The notes: generated from the letters alone by a model not told the origin. 64,000 bases of DNA from Aquabacterium olei (GCF_003100395.1 NZ_CP029210.1:2852001-2916000), one strand, 5' to 3'; counted from the first letter of the stretch, positions 18,732-29,633 are shown. Numbers and translations: made by a program.

Positions 18732-19850
18732 TCAGAACAGCTCGACGTCGCCAATGTGCTGGCCGTTGTCGGTCAGCAGGCCCGAGCGCACCAGCGACTC
18801 GAACCCCACCACCCGGTTGCGCCCCTGGTGCTTGGCCAGATAGACCGACTGGTCGGCGCGAGAGAACGCCGCGTTGGGCGTATCCTGCAGTTGCACCTCG
18901 GTGAAACCGATGCTGACCGTGACCCGACCGACCTGCGGGAAGGCGTAGCCCTCGACCAGTTCCCGGAAGCGCTCGAAGGCCCCGAAGGCGTCGGCCTCGG
19001 TGCCGCCCCGCAGCAACACCACGAACTCCTCACCGCCGAAACGGTAGAGCCGGTCGGAGTGGCGGAAGGTCTGGCGCATGATGCGGGCCAGCAGCACCAG
19101 CACCTCGTCGCCGATCAGGTGGCCGTAGCCATCGTTGACCTTCTTGAAATGGTCGATGTCGATGACGCCGAGCCAGTAGCCGGTCGTGCCGCCCACACGG
19201 CGCTCGGGCTCGACCGGCAGGCCGCCCCGCTCGGAAGGCATCGAGGCCCGCAGAAAGGTCGCGTCGAAGGTCTGGCGGTTCAGCAGGCCCGTCAGGGCAT
19301 CGCGCTGGCTGGATTCCAGCAGGCTCTGAAAATTGGCGAACACGCGCAGCAGCGTCTGGATCGGGCGCAGTGCCGCCGGGGTGAGGGTGCGCTCGGAACG
19401 CACTTCGAGCACCCCGGGGGAGCCGATTTCGACCAGCAGCGGCAGCACGCAGACGAATCGCCCTTCGGCCTCCGGGCAGGCCGACCCGGGCAACTCCGTC
19501 TGGGCAATGGCCCGATTGCCGAGCGCCTGTTGCCGCAAGGGGAAATGGTCTTCGCTCGGCAGGGCATCCATGTCGGCCCAGACCGGATCGCTCACGGTGA
19601 GCTGGCCGCGCCGCGCCAGGCCGCTGCACAGCCAGTGCCGCGCTTCCTCTTCCGGCCCCACAAGGCGGTACACCCCCACGCTCACAGCCCCGAGCAATTC
19701 CAGCACCCCTTGCGCAAGGGAGACGTCCAGCAACTCGCGATCGCGCTGGGCCGTGAGGGAGGCCAGGTGCGAGATCGCGTCGTCTGCCAGCGGCTCCCCC
19801 GACGAGAAGGGCGCCGGGGCGGGGTGAGAGGGACGGTGAGAGGCGTTCAC
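18732..19850 (-). CDS. GAF-like/GGDEF diguanylate cyclase
   Basis: Likely synthesises cyclic di-GMP. The N-terminal region (about 35-175) looks like a GAF-type sensor domain without transmembrane segments, so the protein is cytosolic. The catalytic domain has DALTGLLNR (184-192), the active-site GGEEF (272-276) and the inhibitory I-site RHSD (263-266) exactly five residues before it, so product inhibition is expected. The protein ends IGDVELF; the same VELF end occurs in the CheZ-like protein at 43501. It starts 11 bases after the chpA stop and should be co-transcribed with the Pil-Chp genes, in the place where pilK/chpB methylation genes lie in Pseudomonas. Confidence 0.9.
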   Translation of the reverse strand: MNASHRPSHPAPAPFSSGEPLADDAISHLASLTAQRDRELLDVSLAQGVLELLGAVSVGVYRLVGPEEEARHWLCSGLARRGQLTVSDPVWADMDALPSEDHFPLRQQALGNRAIAQTELPGSACPEAEGRFVCVLPLLVEIGSPGVLEVRSERTLTPAALRPIQTLLRVFANFQSLLESSQRDALTGLLNRQTFDATFLRASMPSERGGLPVEPERRVGGTTGYWLGVIDIDHFKKVNDGYGHLIGDEVLVLLARIMRQTFRHSDRLYRFGGEEFVVLLRGGTEADAFGAFERFRELVEGYAFPQVGRVTVSIGFTEVQLQDTPNAAFSRADQSVYLAKHQGRNRVVGFESLVRSGLLTDNGQHIGDVELF

Positions 19851-19861
19851 AAAGTGGACAG

Positions 19862-22800
19862 TCAGACCAGCTCCGGTCGCTTCAGAGCATAACGCGCAAC
19901 CAGCGCCAGCAGCTCTTCTTCGCCATACGGCTTGCCAAGGTAATGGTTCGCGCCGAGCTCCATCGCGACATCGCGGTGCTTCTGGGCGATCCGGGAGGTG
20001 ATCATGATGACCGGCAGATCGGCCAGCTGCCCGTCGGCGCGGACGTTGCGCAGGAGGTCGAAACCGTCCATGCGCGGCATCTCGATGTCGGACAGGACGA
20101 CCGTCGGGCGCTCCTGGGCGAGGCGCTCCAGGGCTTCCAGGCCGTCCTTGGCCAGGATGACGCGGTAGCCCTCACGCACCAGCAGGCGCTGCGTGACCTT
20201 GCGCACCGTGAGGGAATCGTCCACCACCAGCACCAGCGGGGCTTCGGTCTCGGGCGCCGTCGCCGTCACATCGAGGTCGACCGTGGTCGACGGCGCGGCA
20301 TGCGACAGCCAGCCTTGGGGCGATGCGCCCAGCGCCTGCAGCGAGGCCGCGGTGGCCGCCCTGGCGGCATCGCCATACACCGTGGCCAACGCCACCGGGT
20401 TGTAGATGAGGGAGACGGCACCCGACGCCAGCAGCGTCATGCCGGCCAGGCCAGGCAGGCGCGACAGTTGCGGCCCCAGGTGCTTGACCACCACTTCCTG
20501 GTTGCCCAGCACTTCATCGACGTGCAGCGCCACGCGCTGCTGCGCCGAGCGCACCACCACCACCGGCAGGCTGCGGCCGCCCTCGCTGCCGCGCGGCGAC
20601 GCGCTCAGCAAGGCCCCCAGCCAGTAGAACGGCAGCACCTGATCACCGAAGGGGAAGCGGCCTTCGCGGTAGGCCTGCTCGACCTCCTGCGGACGGGCGC
20701 GGCGCACGATCTCGATCAGGTGCGTGGGCACCGCGACGGTTGCCGTGCCGAAACGCAGCATGACCACCTTCGTGACGGCCGTGGTCAGGGGCAGCACCAG
20801 CGTGAAGCTCGTGCCCTGGCCCGACGCCGAGGCGGTCTCGATGCGGCCGCCCATGGCGTTGACTTCGGAGCGCACCACGTCCATGCCGATCCCGCGGCCA
20901 GCCAGCTCCGTCACCACCTCGGCCGTCGAGAAGCCCGGCGTGAAGATGAGCTGAGCCAGCTCGGCCTCGGTGGGCTCGGCATCGGCGGCGAGCAGGCCCG
21001 AGGCACGCGCCCGGGCGGCGATGCGCTGGAGGTCGAGGCCGGCGCCGTCATCGCGGAAGGAGATGACGACTTCGTTGCCTTCCTGCTTGAGCGCCACGGT
21101 GATCTGGCCGCTGGCGTCCTTGCCCGCAGCCTGACGCTGTTCCGGCGATTCGATGCCATGGGTGATGCAGTTGCGCAGCAGGTGCTCGAATGCGCCGGTC
21201 ATGCGCTCCAGCACGCCGCGGTCGACTTCGGTCTGCCCGCCCACCACGTCCAGGCGCACCTGCTTGCCGGTTTCCTTGGCCGCCTGCCGCACGACACGGT
21301 AGAGGCGATCGGACAGGCTGTCGAACTCGACCATGCGGGTGCGCAGGAGATCGTCCTGCAGGTCGCGTGTGAGGCGGGCCTGGGCGGCGAGCTGGTCTTC
21401 CGCGGTTTCCAGGTTGCGCTGCAGGGTGCGCTGCACCGTGGCCACGTCGTTGACCGACTCGGCCATCATCCGCGTCAGCTCCTGGAAGCGGGTGTAGCGG
21501 TCGAATTCGAGCGGATCGAAATTCTGGGCGGCCGCGCGGGCGGCTTCCATGCGGGTGCTCAGCTGGGTTTCAGCCTGCAGCTCGATGTCCCGCAGCTGCT
21601 GGCGCAGACGATCGAGGTTGTCGGTCAGGTCGGTCAGCGACCCACGGATCTGCCCCACCTGCGACTGCAGGCGCGTGCGGGTGATGGAGACCTCGCCAGC
21701 GTGGTTCACCAGGCGGTCGAGCAACTGAGGGCGCACGCGCACGGCGGCCTGGGACGGCTGAGCCTGTGCGTCAAGGGCGGTGCGCACGGCAGGCGCCGAG
21801 GACGGCCGATCCAGCTGCGCCCAGTCAATGCCCTGACCCATTTCGGGGAGCGATGCACCCGGTTCGTCCGACGCTGCGGCGGGCGGCACCTCGTCCACCG
21901 TGTCGGGTCGTCCGCCTTCAGACTCGTCTGCCCCAGGATGCGGCGTTGCATCGGTGTCCTGGGACAGATCGATCGCGCCATCGCCGACCGGATCGGGCGA
22001 CACGGGTTCGGCAAACGGCTCGGCGGAGGCCTCGGGCCAGGGCGCCACCAGCTCCTGAGACTCCTTGTGGCGCAGCCCCTCGAACAGCTCCACGAGGCGG
22101 TCCACGCGGGACTCCAGCGGTGCGATGTCGTCTTGCTGGACGGATTCGGCAGCCAGCAGGCGCTCGATGCGCGACTCCAGCCGATGCGCGAGTTCGCCCA
22201 GGCGCATGGCACCCGCGAGGCGCGCACCGCCTTTGAAGGTGTGGAGCGTGCGCATGCAGGCCGTGGCGGCAGCCGGGTTCTCGGGCATGTCCAGCCACTG
22301 GCGGATCTGGTTGGCCAGCTGGGGCAGCAGCTCTTGCGCCTCTTCCTCGAAAATGGGGAACAGGTCCGGGTCGACGTGGTCTTCCGCATCGACGTCGGCC
22401 TCGTCATCCCAGTCGGCCTGGGTGGCGAGCGCAGAGGCGGACGGGGGGACCTGACCCGGCTGAGGCACGGGCACCTCATCCAGCGCGCGGAACTCGGGCA
22501 CGCCCAGGGGGGCGGGCTGCGTATAGCCCGGGGCTGCCGCATCGAGCTCGATCACCTCGTCGGGCTGCACCATGGCGTCCGGTGAGATCGTGTCAACAGG
22601 CGTTTCGTCGCTGGCAGATGCGTCCCGGGCGTCGCTGGCTTCTGCTTCGGCAGCATCCGGCGAAGGCGCTTCCTGCGCTTCGGCGGGTTCGCCGAGATCA
22701 AGATCGATGTCGATGCCGTCCAGCGTCTCGGACGTCGGCTCGTCCAGCGGCATCAGCGGCTGGGGCTCCGTGGTCGGCTCCTCGGCATCGGCGGGCGTGT

Positions 22801-25800
22801 CGTCCACCTCGGTCGCGATCGGCTCATCGGCAGAATGCACCAACCGCAGGTGACCCCGGCCGGCCGGCGGGGCCAGGTCGTCGTCGCCCGACTCGATCGG
22901 ATCGCCGCGCAGGCTGCGTGCCTCGAGCTGCTGCGACGCGGCCTGATCGTAGTCGGCGAGGCGGGCCAGCAGGTCCGGGTCCGGGCTCTTGAGGAAACCG
23001 GCCGCGAACTGGTGCAGCAGGCGCCGGATCTCGTCAGCGGCCTCGTTGAAGAGCGCGGCCGCGTCGGCGTCACCCGGGCCAAGCGCCTGGGAGCGCATCA
23101 GCGCGTGCTCCAGCAGGCGGGCCAACTGGGACAGCCCGGTGTAGCCCACGGTGGCCGAATTGCCGGCCAGCGAATGCGCGAGGGCGATGGTGTCGTCGCC
23201 CACGGGGTGATGCAGTTCGAGCGCCCATTCACCGAGTTGCGTGCACAGGCGGCGCGACTGTTCGTCTGCCTCGTTGAGATAGATGTTGAACAGCGGGATG
23301 CTGATGCGCAGCGGCCCCACCACCTTCACTTGTTCGTCAGAGGCTTCGGGCTCCGGCTCGGACTCAGGCGCGGATTGCACTTCCGCCCGGGCCAGAACGT
23401 CCGGCTCAACGGGGTCTTCCACGGGCGGGAGGATGTCCGGCTGCGTGGCAGAGGTCTCAGACAGATCACCAAAATCCGAAGGCTCGAGCAGATGCATCTC
23501 CGGCATCGGAAGCGCATCCCCTGCCTCGGCGGCTGGCGCCGTGGTCTCGCCATCCAGAGGGATGTCGAGCGATTCCAGGATGGGCTCGAGCGTCGGTGCC
23601 GCGTCAACCGCGTCGGTCGCGGGCACCGAGGGGAACTCCCCCAGGCCATCGTCCCCCCGCATGTCGAGATCCAGGCTCAGGCGCTCGATCAGGGTCTCGT
23701 CCGGCGCGCCCGAGTCCGCCTCCGGCACAGCGTCGGGTACCGAAGCCAGCGCCAGGTCTTCACCGGGCAGGGTCGGCTCGAAATCGAACGGGGCATGCGC
23801 CAGGGCCTCGGGTGAAGCCGGCACCGGCTCGTCCAACAGCGTCACCGGCGCCATGGCGTCTTGCGCACCAGGCAGGCGGCCCTCGTCGGCCAGCCGGGCC
23901 AGGGCCTCGCTCACCACCTCGTCCGTGGCCCAGTTGAGCACGGGCACATCGGCGGGGGTGCCATCCGGCGGCAGCGGATTGACCACAGACAGGTCGAGCG
24001 CCAGATCGAGTGACGGCAGCGGATCCGGGTCGGCAGCAGGCTCCGGCTCGGCAGCGAGATCAAGCTCCAGCACGCCCTCGGGCTCGGGCACGGCTGACAG
24101 CCCGACACGCTCGCCGCGAAGGCGCAGCGCATCCGCCGCCGCGATCACGGGTTTGGCTCGCCAAGCCGCATCGTTGCGACGGGCGATGGCGTCCGTCCAG
24201 GCGGCGAAGTGATCGAACAGTTCCTCACTCAGACCCAGCAAGTCGGCGCTCGCGGGTTCTTGCGCCGCCAGCGCCGCGTTGTAAAGCTGTTCGCAGGCCC
24301 AGGCCGCCTCGCCGTATACCGTCAGCCCGACCATGCGCGAGCTGCCCTTGAGTGTGTGGAACGCCCGGCGCACGCCCGTCATGGCCTGCACATCGGCGGC
24401 GTTGTCCCGCAGGACACTCAGCGCCTGTCTGGCTTCGGCAATGACCTCGGCAGCCTCTTCCAGGAAGATGCCGCGCATCTCGTCGTCTTCCTCCAGGCCC
24501 GTGGCCTGGGGGGCCGACACCGGCGTGGGCGCCAGTGGGGCCTGCGGCGGGAAGGCGGGGGCCTCGGGCTCGACCGGCTCGGTCTCGGGGGGCGTTAGGT
24601 CGGACAGCACCTGGGCGACCTGCTCCCGCGCGGCCTCCAGCGCGGCGTCGTCGGACTGCGCCTGGGCCTCGGCCAGCGCGGCCTGCGCTGCGGCCAGGTT
24701 GTCGGCCAGCTCGCTCTGCACCTGCAGGTGCGGCGTCTCGGCCAGCTTCTGCAGTTGCTCGCTCACGTCTTCGATTGGCGCATCGGGCTGCGCCAGGGCC
24801 TGCGCCACTTCCTCCGCCACCGCCTGGGCTTCCTCGCGGTGCACCTGCTCGACGTGCTGGGCCGCGGCTTCGACCGGATCTTCGGGCTGCACCCCCAGGC
24901 CCTTCTTCTCACGGCCCATCAGCGGCGACAGCACGCCCGAGTCCTCGTCCAGCGAGAACAGGCTCTTGGCCAGCCCGGGCTGCACGCCCATCATGTCGAT
25001 CAGAAAGCCCAGCGCGCCCAGGTTGCTCGCCAGACGGTCGAACACGCCCTGGCGGGCCGCCTCATCCAGGTCGGCATCGGGTTGCAGCAGGTGTTCGACG
25101 TCACCGCGCATGCGCACGACGGCCTGCGAAGCCTGATCCAGCCCCAGCACGGCGAGCACGCCCCGCATCGACTGCAGCTGCGACGGCACGTTGACCAGCG
25201 GCGTGCGGTCCTGAGGCGCGCGGAAAAAGGCGTCGATGTGCTTCTCGGACTCGCCCAGCGTGCTGCGCAGTTCCTGCACCACGCTGCCCATGGTCTGACG
25301 GTCGGAAACCCGGCGGTACAGATCCTCCATCCAGCCCTCCAGGGGCTCGGCTGGCTGACCCGCGTTGACGTGGTCGATGCGCTCGGCCATGCGGCTCACA
25401 CGCTGTACCTGCTCCGGATGCTCGAATTCGCCATCCTCCAGCGCCGCCTCCAGGTACAGCAGGCTGGTGGCCACTTCCATGGCCAGACTGGGCTCGGGCG
25501 ACTGTGCCGACTGCACCGTGCGCTGCACTGCATCGACCAGGGCATCCGCCAGGCGCTCGCCACTCGGGAACAGGCGACGCAGCGAATCTCCGACCAACGA
25601 GAACTGCTCGTTGAGACCGGCCATGCGCAGCATTTCACCGGCCGCCACGGCCGACCAGCCATCCTTGGCACCGGCCACGCGCTTGGTGGCCTGCGCAATC
25701 CAGGACGGATCGAAGCGGCCCAGCGGCGAGGCTTGCAGGTCGACCGGCTGGTGGCGCTCCAGCCCGAAGGTCTGGCGCACGCGGGCCAGCACCGAACGCG

Positions 25801-26683
25801 GGGAGGCCGGTGCCTGCCCCGCCTGGGCGCAGAAGAACAGCAACTCGCTGGCCAGCCGGTCGGACGGCACGCCCTGCCCCTTGGCCAGACTCCGCAACTG
25901 GCTCAGCAACGAGGACAGCACCCGCTTGGCATGCACATTCAAGGGCACGTGCTGCTCGGCCACCCCTTCCAGGAAGCCGCTGGCCAGCAGCCAGGTGGCC
26001 GACTCACGGTGCGCGTGGCGCTCGGCCGCGCCACTGGCCAGTGCCGTGCAGAGTTCAGCCAGGGCCACGGCATCGGCCGGCTGGTTGCGCTTGAGCAGCG
26101 ACAGCAGCCCCATCTCGAAGTCGCCGATCGTGACCTGATCGGCCTGGCGCGGCGACACGTCGTCCGGCGGCGCCAGCGGCGCTTCGAGGGACACCGTGGG
26201 CCAGTCCTGGCTCCACAGATCGGTCGGCCGCGGCAGCGGCCCGCCCGCCCGGGTGGCCAGCGCCTCGTATTGCGGGAACAGCGCCAGCGCCGACACGGGC
26301 TTGCCCGCCAGTTTGCGGCCGATGTAGTCGAGCAGGGCGAACGAGCCCCTTTCGACATCGCGCACCGCGTCTTCGGTGATGGCCTGCGGCCGGTTCACGA
26401 ACTTCTGCACCACCGCCTCGCTGGCGCGCAGCAGCGTGGCGCCCGCGGACAGCCCGGCCAGCTCCAGCGCCCCGACGCCCTGATGAATCTGCTGGCGCGC
26501 CGTGCGCAGTACAGCCGGGTCGAGCGCGTCGAGGTCGGACAGCCCCGCGGCCGCCGAATCCTTCAGCACACGGTGCAGCGCCTTGTGCGCGGCATCCAGC
26601 GACTTGCGGAGCTCCTCATGCACCCAGGCCAGGGCGCTCAGGTCATCCGAGGCAAGCGGGGCGTCTTCGTGCAGGTTGTCCAT
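19862..26683 (-). CDS. chpA: ChpA/PilL-type hybrid chemotaxis histidine kinase, 2273 aa
   Basis: Central kinase of the type IV pilus (twitching) chemosensory system. Domains in order: degenerate FimL/HPt-like region (H67 in RQQIHQGVG), a second degenerate HPt-like region near 500, three canonical HPt domains with HTLKGSS (about 777), AHSLAGNS (about 1165) and LHTFKGG (about 1478), long acidic Pro/Ala/Glu-rich linkers, a CheA-like dimerisation and HATPase core (LLRNCITHGIE near 1840), a CheW-like domain, and a C-terminal receiver (LVVDDS; phospho-Asp in VVLSDIEMPRMDG). The Pseudomonas protein has 2472 residues and more HPt domains. It follows pilJ by 18 bases. Identity is firm; the name pilL is also used. 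Confidence 0.95.
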   Translation of the reverse strand: MDNLHEDAPLASDDLSALAWVHEELRKSLDAAHKALHRVLKDSAAAGLSDLDALDPAVLRTARQQIHQGVGALELAGLSAGATLLRASEAVVQKFVNRPQAITEDAVRDVERGSFALLDYIGRKLAGKPVSALALFPQYEALATRAGGPLPRPTDLWSQDWPTVSLEAPLAPPDDVSPRQADQVTIGDFEMGLLSLLKRNQPADAVALAELCTALASGAAERHAHRESATWLLASGFLEGVAEQHVPLNVHAKRVLSSLLSQLRSLAKGQGVPSDRLASELLFFCAQAGQAPASPRSVLARVRQTFGLERHQPVDLQASPLGRFDPSWIAQATKRVAGAKDGWSAVAAGEMLRMAGLNEQFSLVGDSLRRLFPSGERLADALVDAVQRTVQSAQSPEPSLAMEVATSLLYLEAALEDGEFEHPEQVQRVSRMAERIDHVNAGQPAEPLEGWMEDLYRRVSDRQTMGSVVQELRSTLGESEKHIDAFFRAPQDRTPLVNVPSQLQSMRGVLAVLGLDQASQAVVRMRGDVEHLLQPDADLDEAARQGVFDRLASNLGALGFLIDMMGVQPGLAKSLFSLDEDSGVLSPLMGREKKGLGVQPEDPVEAAAQHVEQVHREEAQAVAEEVAQALAQPDAPIEDVSEQLQKLAETPHLQVQSELADNLAAAQAALAEAQAQSDDAALEAAREQVAQVLSDLTPPETEPVEPEAPAFPPQAPLAPTPVSAPQATGLEEDDEMRGIFLEEAAEVIAEARQALSVLRDNAADVQAMTGVRRAFHTLKGSSRMVGLTVYGEAAWACEQLYNAALAAQEPASADLLGLSEELFDHFAAWTDAIARRNDAAWRAKPVIAAADALRLRGERVGLSAVPEPEGVLELDLAAEPEPAADPDPLPSLDLALDLSVVNPLPPDGTPADVPVLNWATDEVVSEALARLADEGRLPGAQDAMAPVTLLDEPVPASPEALAHAPFDFEPTLPGEDLALASVPDAVPEADSGAPDETLIERLSLDLDMRGDDGLGEFPSVPATDAVDAAPTLEPILESLDIPLDGETTAPAAEAGDALPMPEMHLLEPSDFGDLSETSATQPDILPPVEDPVEPDVLARAEVQSAPESEPEPEASDEQVKVVGPLRISIPLFNIYLNEADEQSRRLCTQLGEWALELHHPVGDDTIALAHSLAGNSATVGYTGLSQLARLLEHALMRSQALGPGDADAAALFNEAADEIRRLLHQFAAGFLKSPDPDLLARLADYDQAASQQLEARSLRGDPIESGDDDLAPPAGRGHLRLVHSADEPIATEVDDTPADAEEPTTEPQPLMPLDEPTSETLDGIDIDLDLGEPAEAQEAPSPDAAEAEASDARDASASDETPVDTISPDAMVQPDEVIELDAAAPGYTQPAPLGVPEFRALDEVPVPQPGQVPPSASALATQADWDDEADVDAEDHVDPDLFPIFEEEAQELLPQLANQIRQWLDMPENPAAATACMRTLHTFKGGARLAGAMRLGELAHRLESRIERLLAAESVQQDDIAPLESRVDRLVELFEGLRHKESQELVAPWPEASAEPFAEPVSPDPVGDGAIDLSQDTDATPHPGADESEGGRPDTVDEVPPAAASDEPGASLPEMGQGIDWAQLDRPSSAPAVRTALDAQAQPSQAAVRVRPQLLDRLVNHAGEVSITRTRLQSQVGQIRGSLTDLTDNLDRLRQQLRDIELQAETQLSTRMEAARAAAQNFDPLEFDRYTRFQELTRMMAESVNDVATVQRTLQRNLETAEDQLAAQARLTRDLQDDLLRTRMVEFDSLSDRLYRVVRQAAKETGKQVRLDVVGGQTEVDRGVLERMTGAFEHLLRNCITHGIESPEQRQAAGKDASGQITVALKQEGNEVVISFRDDGAGLDLQRIAARARASGLLAADAEPTEAELAQLIFTPGFSTAEVVTELAGRGIGMDVVRSEVNAMGGRIETASASGQGTSFTLVLPLTTAVTKVVMLRFGTATVAVPTHLIEIVRRARPQEVEQAYREGRFPFGDQVLPFYWLGALLSASPRGSEGGRSLPVVVVRSAQQRVALHVDEVLGNQEVVVKHLGPQLSRLPGLAGMTLLASGAVSLIYNPVALATVYGDAARAATAASLQALGASPQGWLSHAAPSTTVDLDVTATAPETEAPLVLVVDDSLTVRKVTQRLLVREGYRVILAKDGLEALERLAQERPTVVLSDIEMPRMDGFDLLRNVRADGQLADLPVIMITSRIAQKHRDVAMELGANHYLGKPYGEEELLALVARYALKRPELV

Positions 26684-26701
26684 GCGTCATCCCGGGTCGG
26701 G

Positions 26702-29032
26702 TCAGGGAGCGATCTTGAATCGGGCCACCGATTGCTGCAGTTCTTCAGCGGTCTTGGACAGCTCGCGCACGAGCTGCGTCGTCGACCGCGTGCCTTCACC
26801 GGTCTGCTCCGTCACCGCGAAGATGTGCTGGATGTTGGCCACCACCACGTTGGCGGACTCGGCCTCCTTCAACGCCTGCGACGAGATCTGCTCGATCAGT
26901 TCAGCAAGGCGGCGCGACACGCGGTCGATGTCACCCAGCGCCGAACCGGCGGCGTCAGACAGCCGGGCCCCTTCCACCACCCCTTGCGTGGAGCGCTCCA
27001 TGGCGGCCACGGCGTCCTGGGTGTCGGTCTGAATGGTGCGCACCAGCGCGGCAATCTCACGGGTCGCGTCGGCCGAGCGTTCGGCCAGACGCTGCACTTC
27101 TTCGGCCACCACCGAGAAGCCACGACCGGCTTCACCGGCCGAGGCGGCCTGGATGGCGGCGTTCAGCGCCAGCACGTTCGTCTGTTCGGTAATGTCCGAG
27201 ATCAGCTCGGTGATTTCGCCGATTTCCTGCGACGACTCGCCCAGCCGCTTGATGCGCTTGGAGGTTTCCTGGATCTGCTCGCGGATGGTGTTCATACCGC
27301 CGATGGCGTTCTGCACAGCCTGCAGGCCCTGGTCAGCGGCATCCAGCGACTGGCGCGCCACTTCAGCGGAATGCTGGGCCTGTGCCGACACCTCGTTGAT
27401 TCGGCCGGCCATCTGCAGCACCGATTCACCGGTTTCGCGGATCTCGCGCAGCTGCTCGTCGGAGGCGGCCAGCAGTTCGGTCGACGTCGCATCCACCTGC
27501 ACCGTCGTCTCGGTCACCCGCTGCACCGTGCCCTGCACCTGCGCCACCAGGGTGCGCAGCTCTTCCACCGTGAAGTTCACCGAGTCAGCGATCGCGCCCG
27601 TGATGTCTTCGGTCACGGTGGCCTGCTGTGTCAGGTCGCCTTCAGCCACCATCTGCAGTTCGTTCATCAGCCGCAGAATGGCCGCCTGGTTGGCGTCGTT
27701 CACGCGCTTGGCTTCGCGCTCCTGACGCTCGGCCTCCTGGCGCTGGAACTCGGCGATGCGAGCGCGGTGGCGCTGGTCGGTCAGGAAGACGCGCAGCAGG
27801 CCCCAGGCGGAGGCGGCCGTGGCCAGCAAGAAGACCAGAATCATGGCGACGTTCAGGCCGCCGATGCCAGCGCCGTCGTTCAGGCGCTTCTGCACCTCTT
27901 CCAGGCCCTTGCGCAGCGGCTCGGAGTCGTCGATGACGGCCACCTGGGCATCACGGGCGGCCACCAGACCCTGCAGCGAACCCAGGATGAAGGTCGACTG
28001 GGTGCGTGTGCGTTCGAAGATCTTCAGCAGCGCTTCCAGCTGCTCGCGCAGCGCCGGGTCGCGCGCGGCGCTCAGTTGCAGCTCGGCGTTGCCCGACAGC
28101 AGGCCTTCGCCGAGTTCCTTGAAGGCGTTGAGGTCCTTGCCCAGCAGGAACACGGCCTCGGTCGACACACCTTCCACCGTCAGGAATTCGTTGGCCGACT
28201 TGCCGATGCGCTGCGTCAGCATCACGAGTTGGTTCAGCGCCAGCGATTCGGCCGGGGGCACACCGCCCTTTTCGAGGCGGGCGGTGGCGATGCCTTCGGC
28301 CAGGTCCAGCAGTTCCGAAGACTGGGCGTTGACCTCGCGCAGCGCCTGGCTCACCTGCGTCAGCGTCTGCTTCTGCGACAACACGAAGTTCGCGTTCTTC
28401 TCGGCACGGTCGACCAGTTGCAGCAGGGGCGTCAGCGCCTCGCGGGCACCGCCGGACACCTCGCTGAGGCCCAGCGTGCTGTCTCCCTTGGCCAGACCCC
28501 GCACGTTCGCCGCCAGCACCTTGGCGCTCTCGGACACTTCCGAGAAGGCCTGAGCACGACCCACCAGCGCCTGGGACACCGACTTCGCCAGCCGCTGCGA
28601 CTGCATCAGCGCCTGGCCGGTGGCCCCGGTCTGCGCGGCACGGCGGTCGGCAGAGTTCACCGACAGAAAGGCGCTGAGCATCAGGCCCAGCACGCCGACG
28701 GCCAGCGCGCCGCCGAGCACACGCTGCTGGCGGTCGAGGCGGAGGTGGCCCACCAGCGGCAGCCCGGACTGTGGCTCCAGGCTGGCGCCGTCCATGGCGT
28801 CGTCGCGACGGCGGTTGTCGAGGTAGTCCGCCGGGAACTCCGACGGCGCGGCCTCGGAAATCACCGAGTCGGCCGTGGTGCCGCCGGGCTGGAGGGTCGA
28901 CTGCGCCGACTGCGTGTCCACAGTCTGGACGCCCGACGCCACCACCAGTCCATCGGCGCTGAGGGCCTCGGGCTGGACTTCGTCCTCTTCACGTGGCTTG
29001 CCCAGCTCCTTGATACGACTCAGGAAACTCAT
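26702..29032 (-). CDS. pilJ: PilJ-type methyl-accepting chemoreceptor
   Basis: Inner-membrane chemoreceptor of the Pil-Chp array. The 776-residue chain has a soluble N-terminus of about 100 residues, a first membrane helix ([19 protein letters not shown]), a large periplasmic sensor domain, a second helix ([17 protein letters not shown]) near 390, and a cytoplasmic signalling hairpin whose tip includes [18 protein letters not shown] 29032 with GGAG nine bases before it is preferred over an upstream TTG. No pilK (CheR) or chpB (CheB) gene is nearby, so adaptation may not use methylation by dedicated enzymes. Confidence 0.94.
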   Translation of the reverse strand: MSFLSRIKELGKPREEDEVQPEALSADGLVVASGVQTVDTQSAQSTLQPGGTTADSVISEAAPSEFPADYLDNRRRDDAMDGASLEPQSGLPLVGHLRLDRQQRVLGGALAVGVLGLMLSAFLSVNSADRRAAQTGATGQALMQSQRLAKSVSQALVGRAQAFSEVSESAKVLAANVRGLAKGDSTLGLSEVSGGAREALTPLLQLVDRAEKNANFVLSQKQTLTQVSQALREVNAQSSELLDLAEGIATARLEKGGVPPAESLALNQLVMLTQRIGKSANEFLTVEGVSTEAVFLLGKDLNAFKELGEGLLSGNAELQLSAARDPALREQLEALLKIFERTRTQSTFILGSLQGLVAARDAQVAVIDDSEPLRKGLEEVQKRLNDGAGIGGLNVAMILVFLLATAASAWGLLRVFLTDQRHRARIAEFQRQEAERQEREAKRVNDANQAAILRLMNELQMVAEGDLTQQATVTEDITGAIADSVNFTVEELRTLVAQVQGTVQRVTETTVQVDATSTELLAASDEQLREIRETGESVLQMAGRINEVSAQAQHSAEVARQSLDAADQGLQAVQNAIGGMNTIREQIQETSKRIKRLGESSQEIGEITELISDITEQTNVLALNAAIQAASAGEAGRGFSVVAEEVQRLAERSADATREIAALVRTIQTDTQDAVAAMERSTQGVVEGARLSDAAGSALGDIDRVSRRLAELIEQISSQALKEAESANVVVANIQHIFAVTEQTGEGTRSTTQLVRELSKTAEELQQSVARFKIAP

Positions 29033-29083
29033 GTGAACTTGCTCCAAACTGACTACGGGTGTGCCTGCTGCGCGGGGTGGCGC

Positions 29084-29620
29084 TCAGGCATCGATCTTGA
29101 GAAACGCATCGTCGGACGCGAGTGCGGCCAGGTCCAGCTCGTACCAGACGCGGCCCTGGGGGTCGGCCAGCTCCTGGACCACAAAGTGCGGCGCGCTGCG
29201 GCCTCGCTCGGTGGGCTGCATCGCACCGGCCTGGCGCAGGCCCAGCAGGCGATCCACCAGCAGGCAGGCGTTGACCTGCAGGGTGTGGTTGAACGCAATG
29301 AGCCGCCCTGCGTCACGGGCCTGCTGCTCGGTGGGCAGGCGCGGTGTGCGCCGGCTCAGTCCGAGGAAGCCGCTGAGGTCGACCACACCATGAAGCTGGC
29401 CGCGCAGGTTGGCCACGCCAAGAAACCAGGGCTGGCTGTGCGGCACCGTCTGGACGGCGCCCAGCGGGAAGATCTCGCCGGCCTGGTCCAGCGGCAGCAG
29501 GAACCCGTGCCCGGCCATCTCGACGGCCAGCCAGTTTCGCGTGGGCGCCTGCTGACGCACCTTCTGCAGGCGGTCGGCCAGGCGCTGCTGCAGTTCCCGA
29601 AGGGCTTCCTTGTTGGCCAT
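29084..29620 (-). CDS. pilI: PilI, CheW-like coupling protein
   Basis: A 178-residue scaffold coupling PilJ to ChpA. It has a leading helix (MANKEALRELQQRLADRLQ) and then the CheW fold, with VPHSQPWFLGVANLRGQLHGVVDL in the usual place for subdomain 1. It lies between pilH and pilJ, as in other Pil-Chp operons, 13 bases after the pilH stop. Confidence 0.93.
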   Translation of the reverse strand: MANKEALRELQQRLADRLQKVRQQAPTRNWLAVEMAGHGFLLPLDQAGEIFPLGAVQTVPHSQPWFLGVANLRGQLHGVVDLSGFLGLSRRTPRLPTEQQARDAGRLIAFNHTLQVNACLLVDRLLGLRQAGAMQPTERGRSAPHFVVQELADPQGRVWYELDLAALASDDAFLKIDA

Positions 29621-29633
29621 GTGCCCTGCCCTC

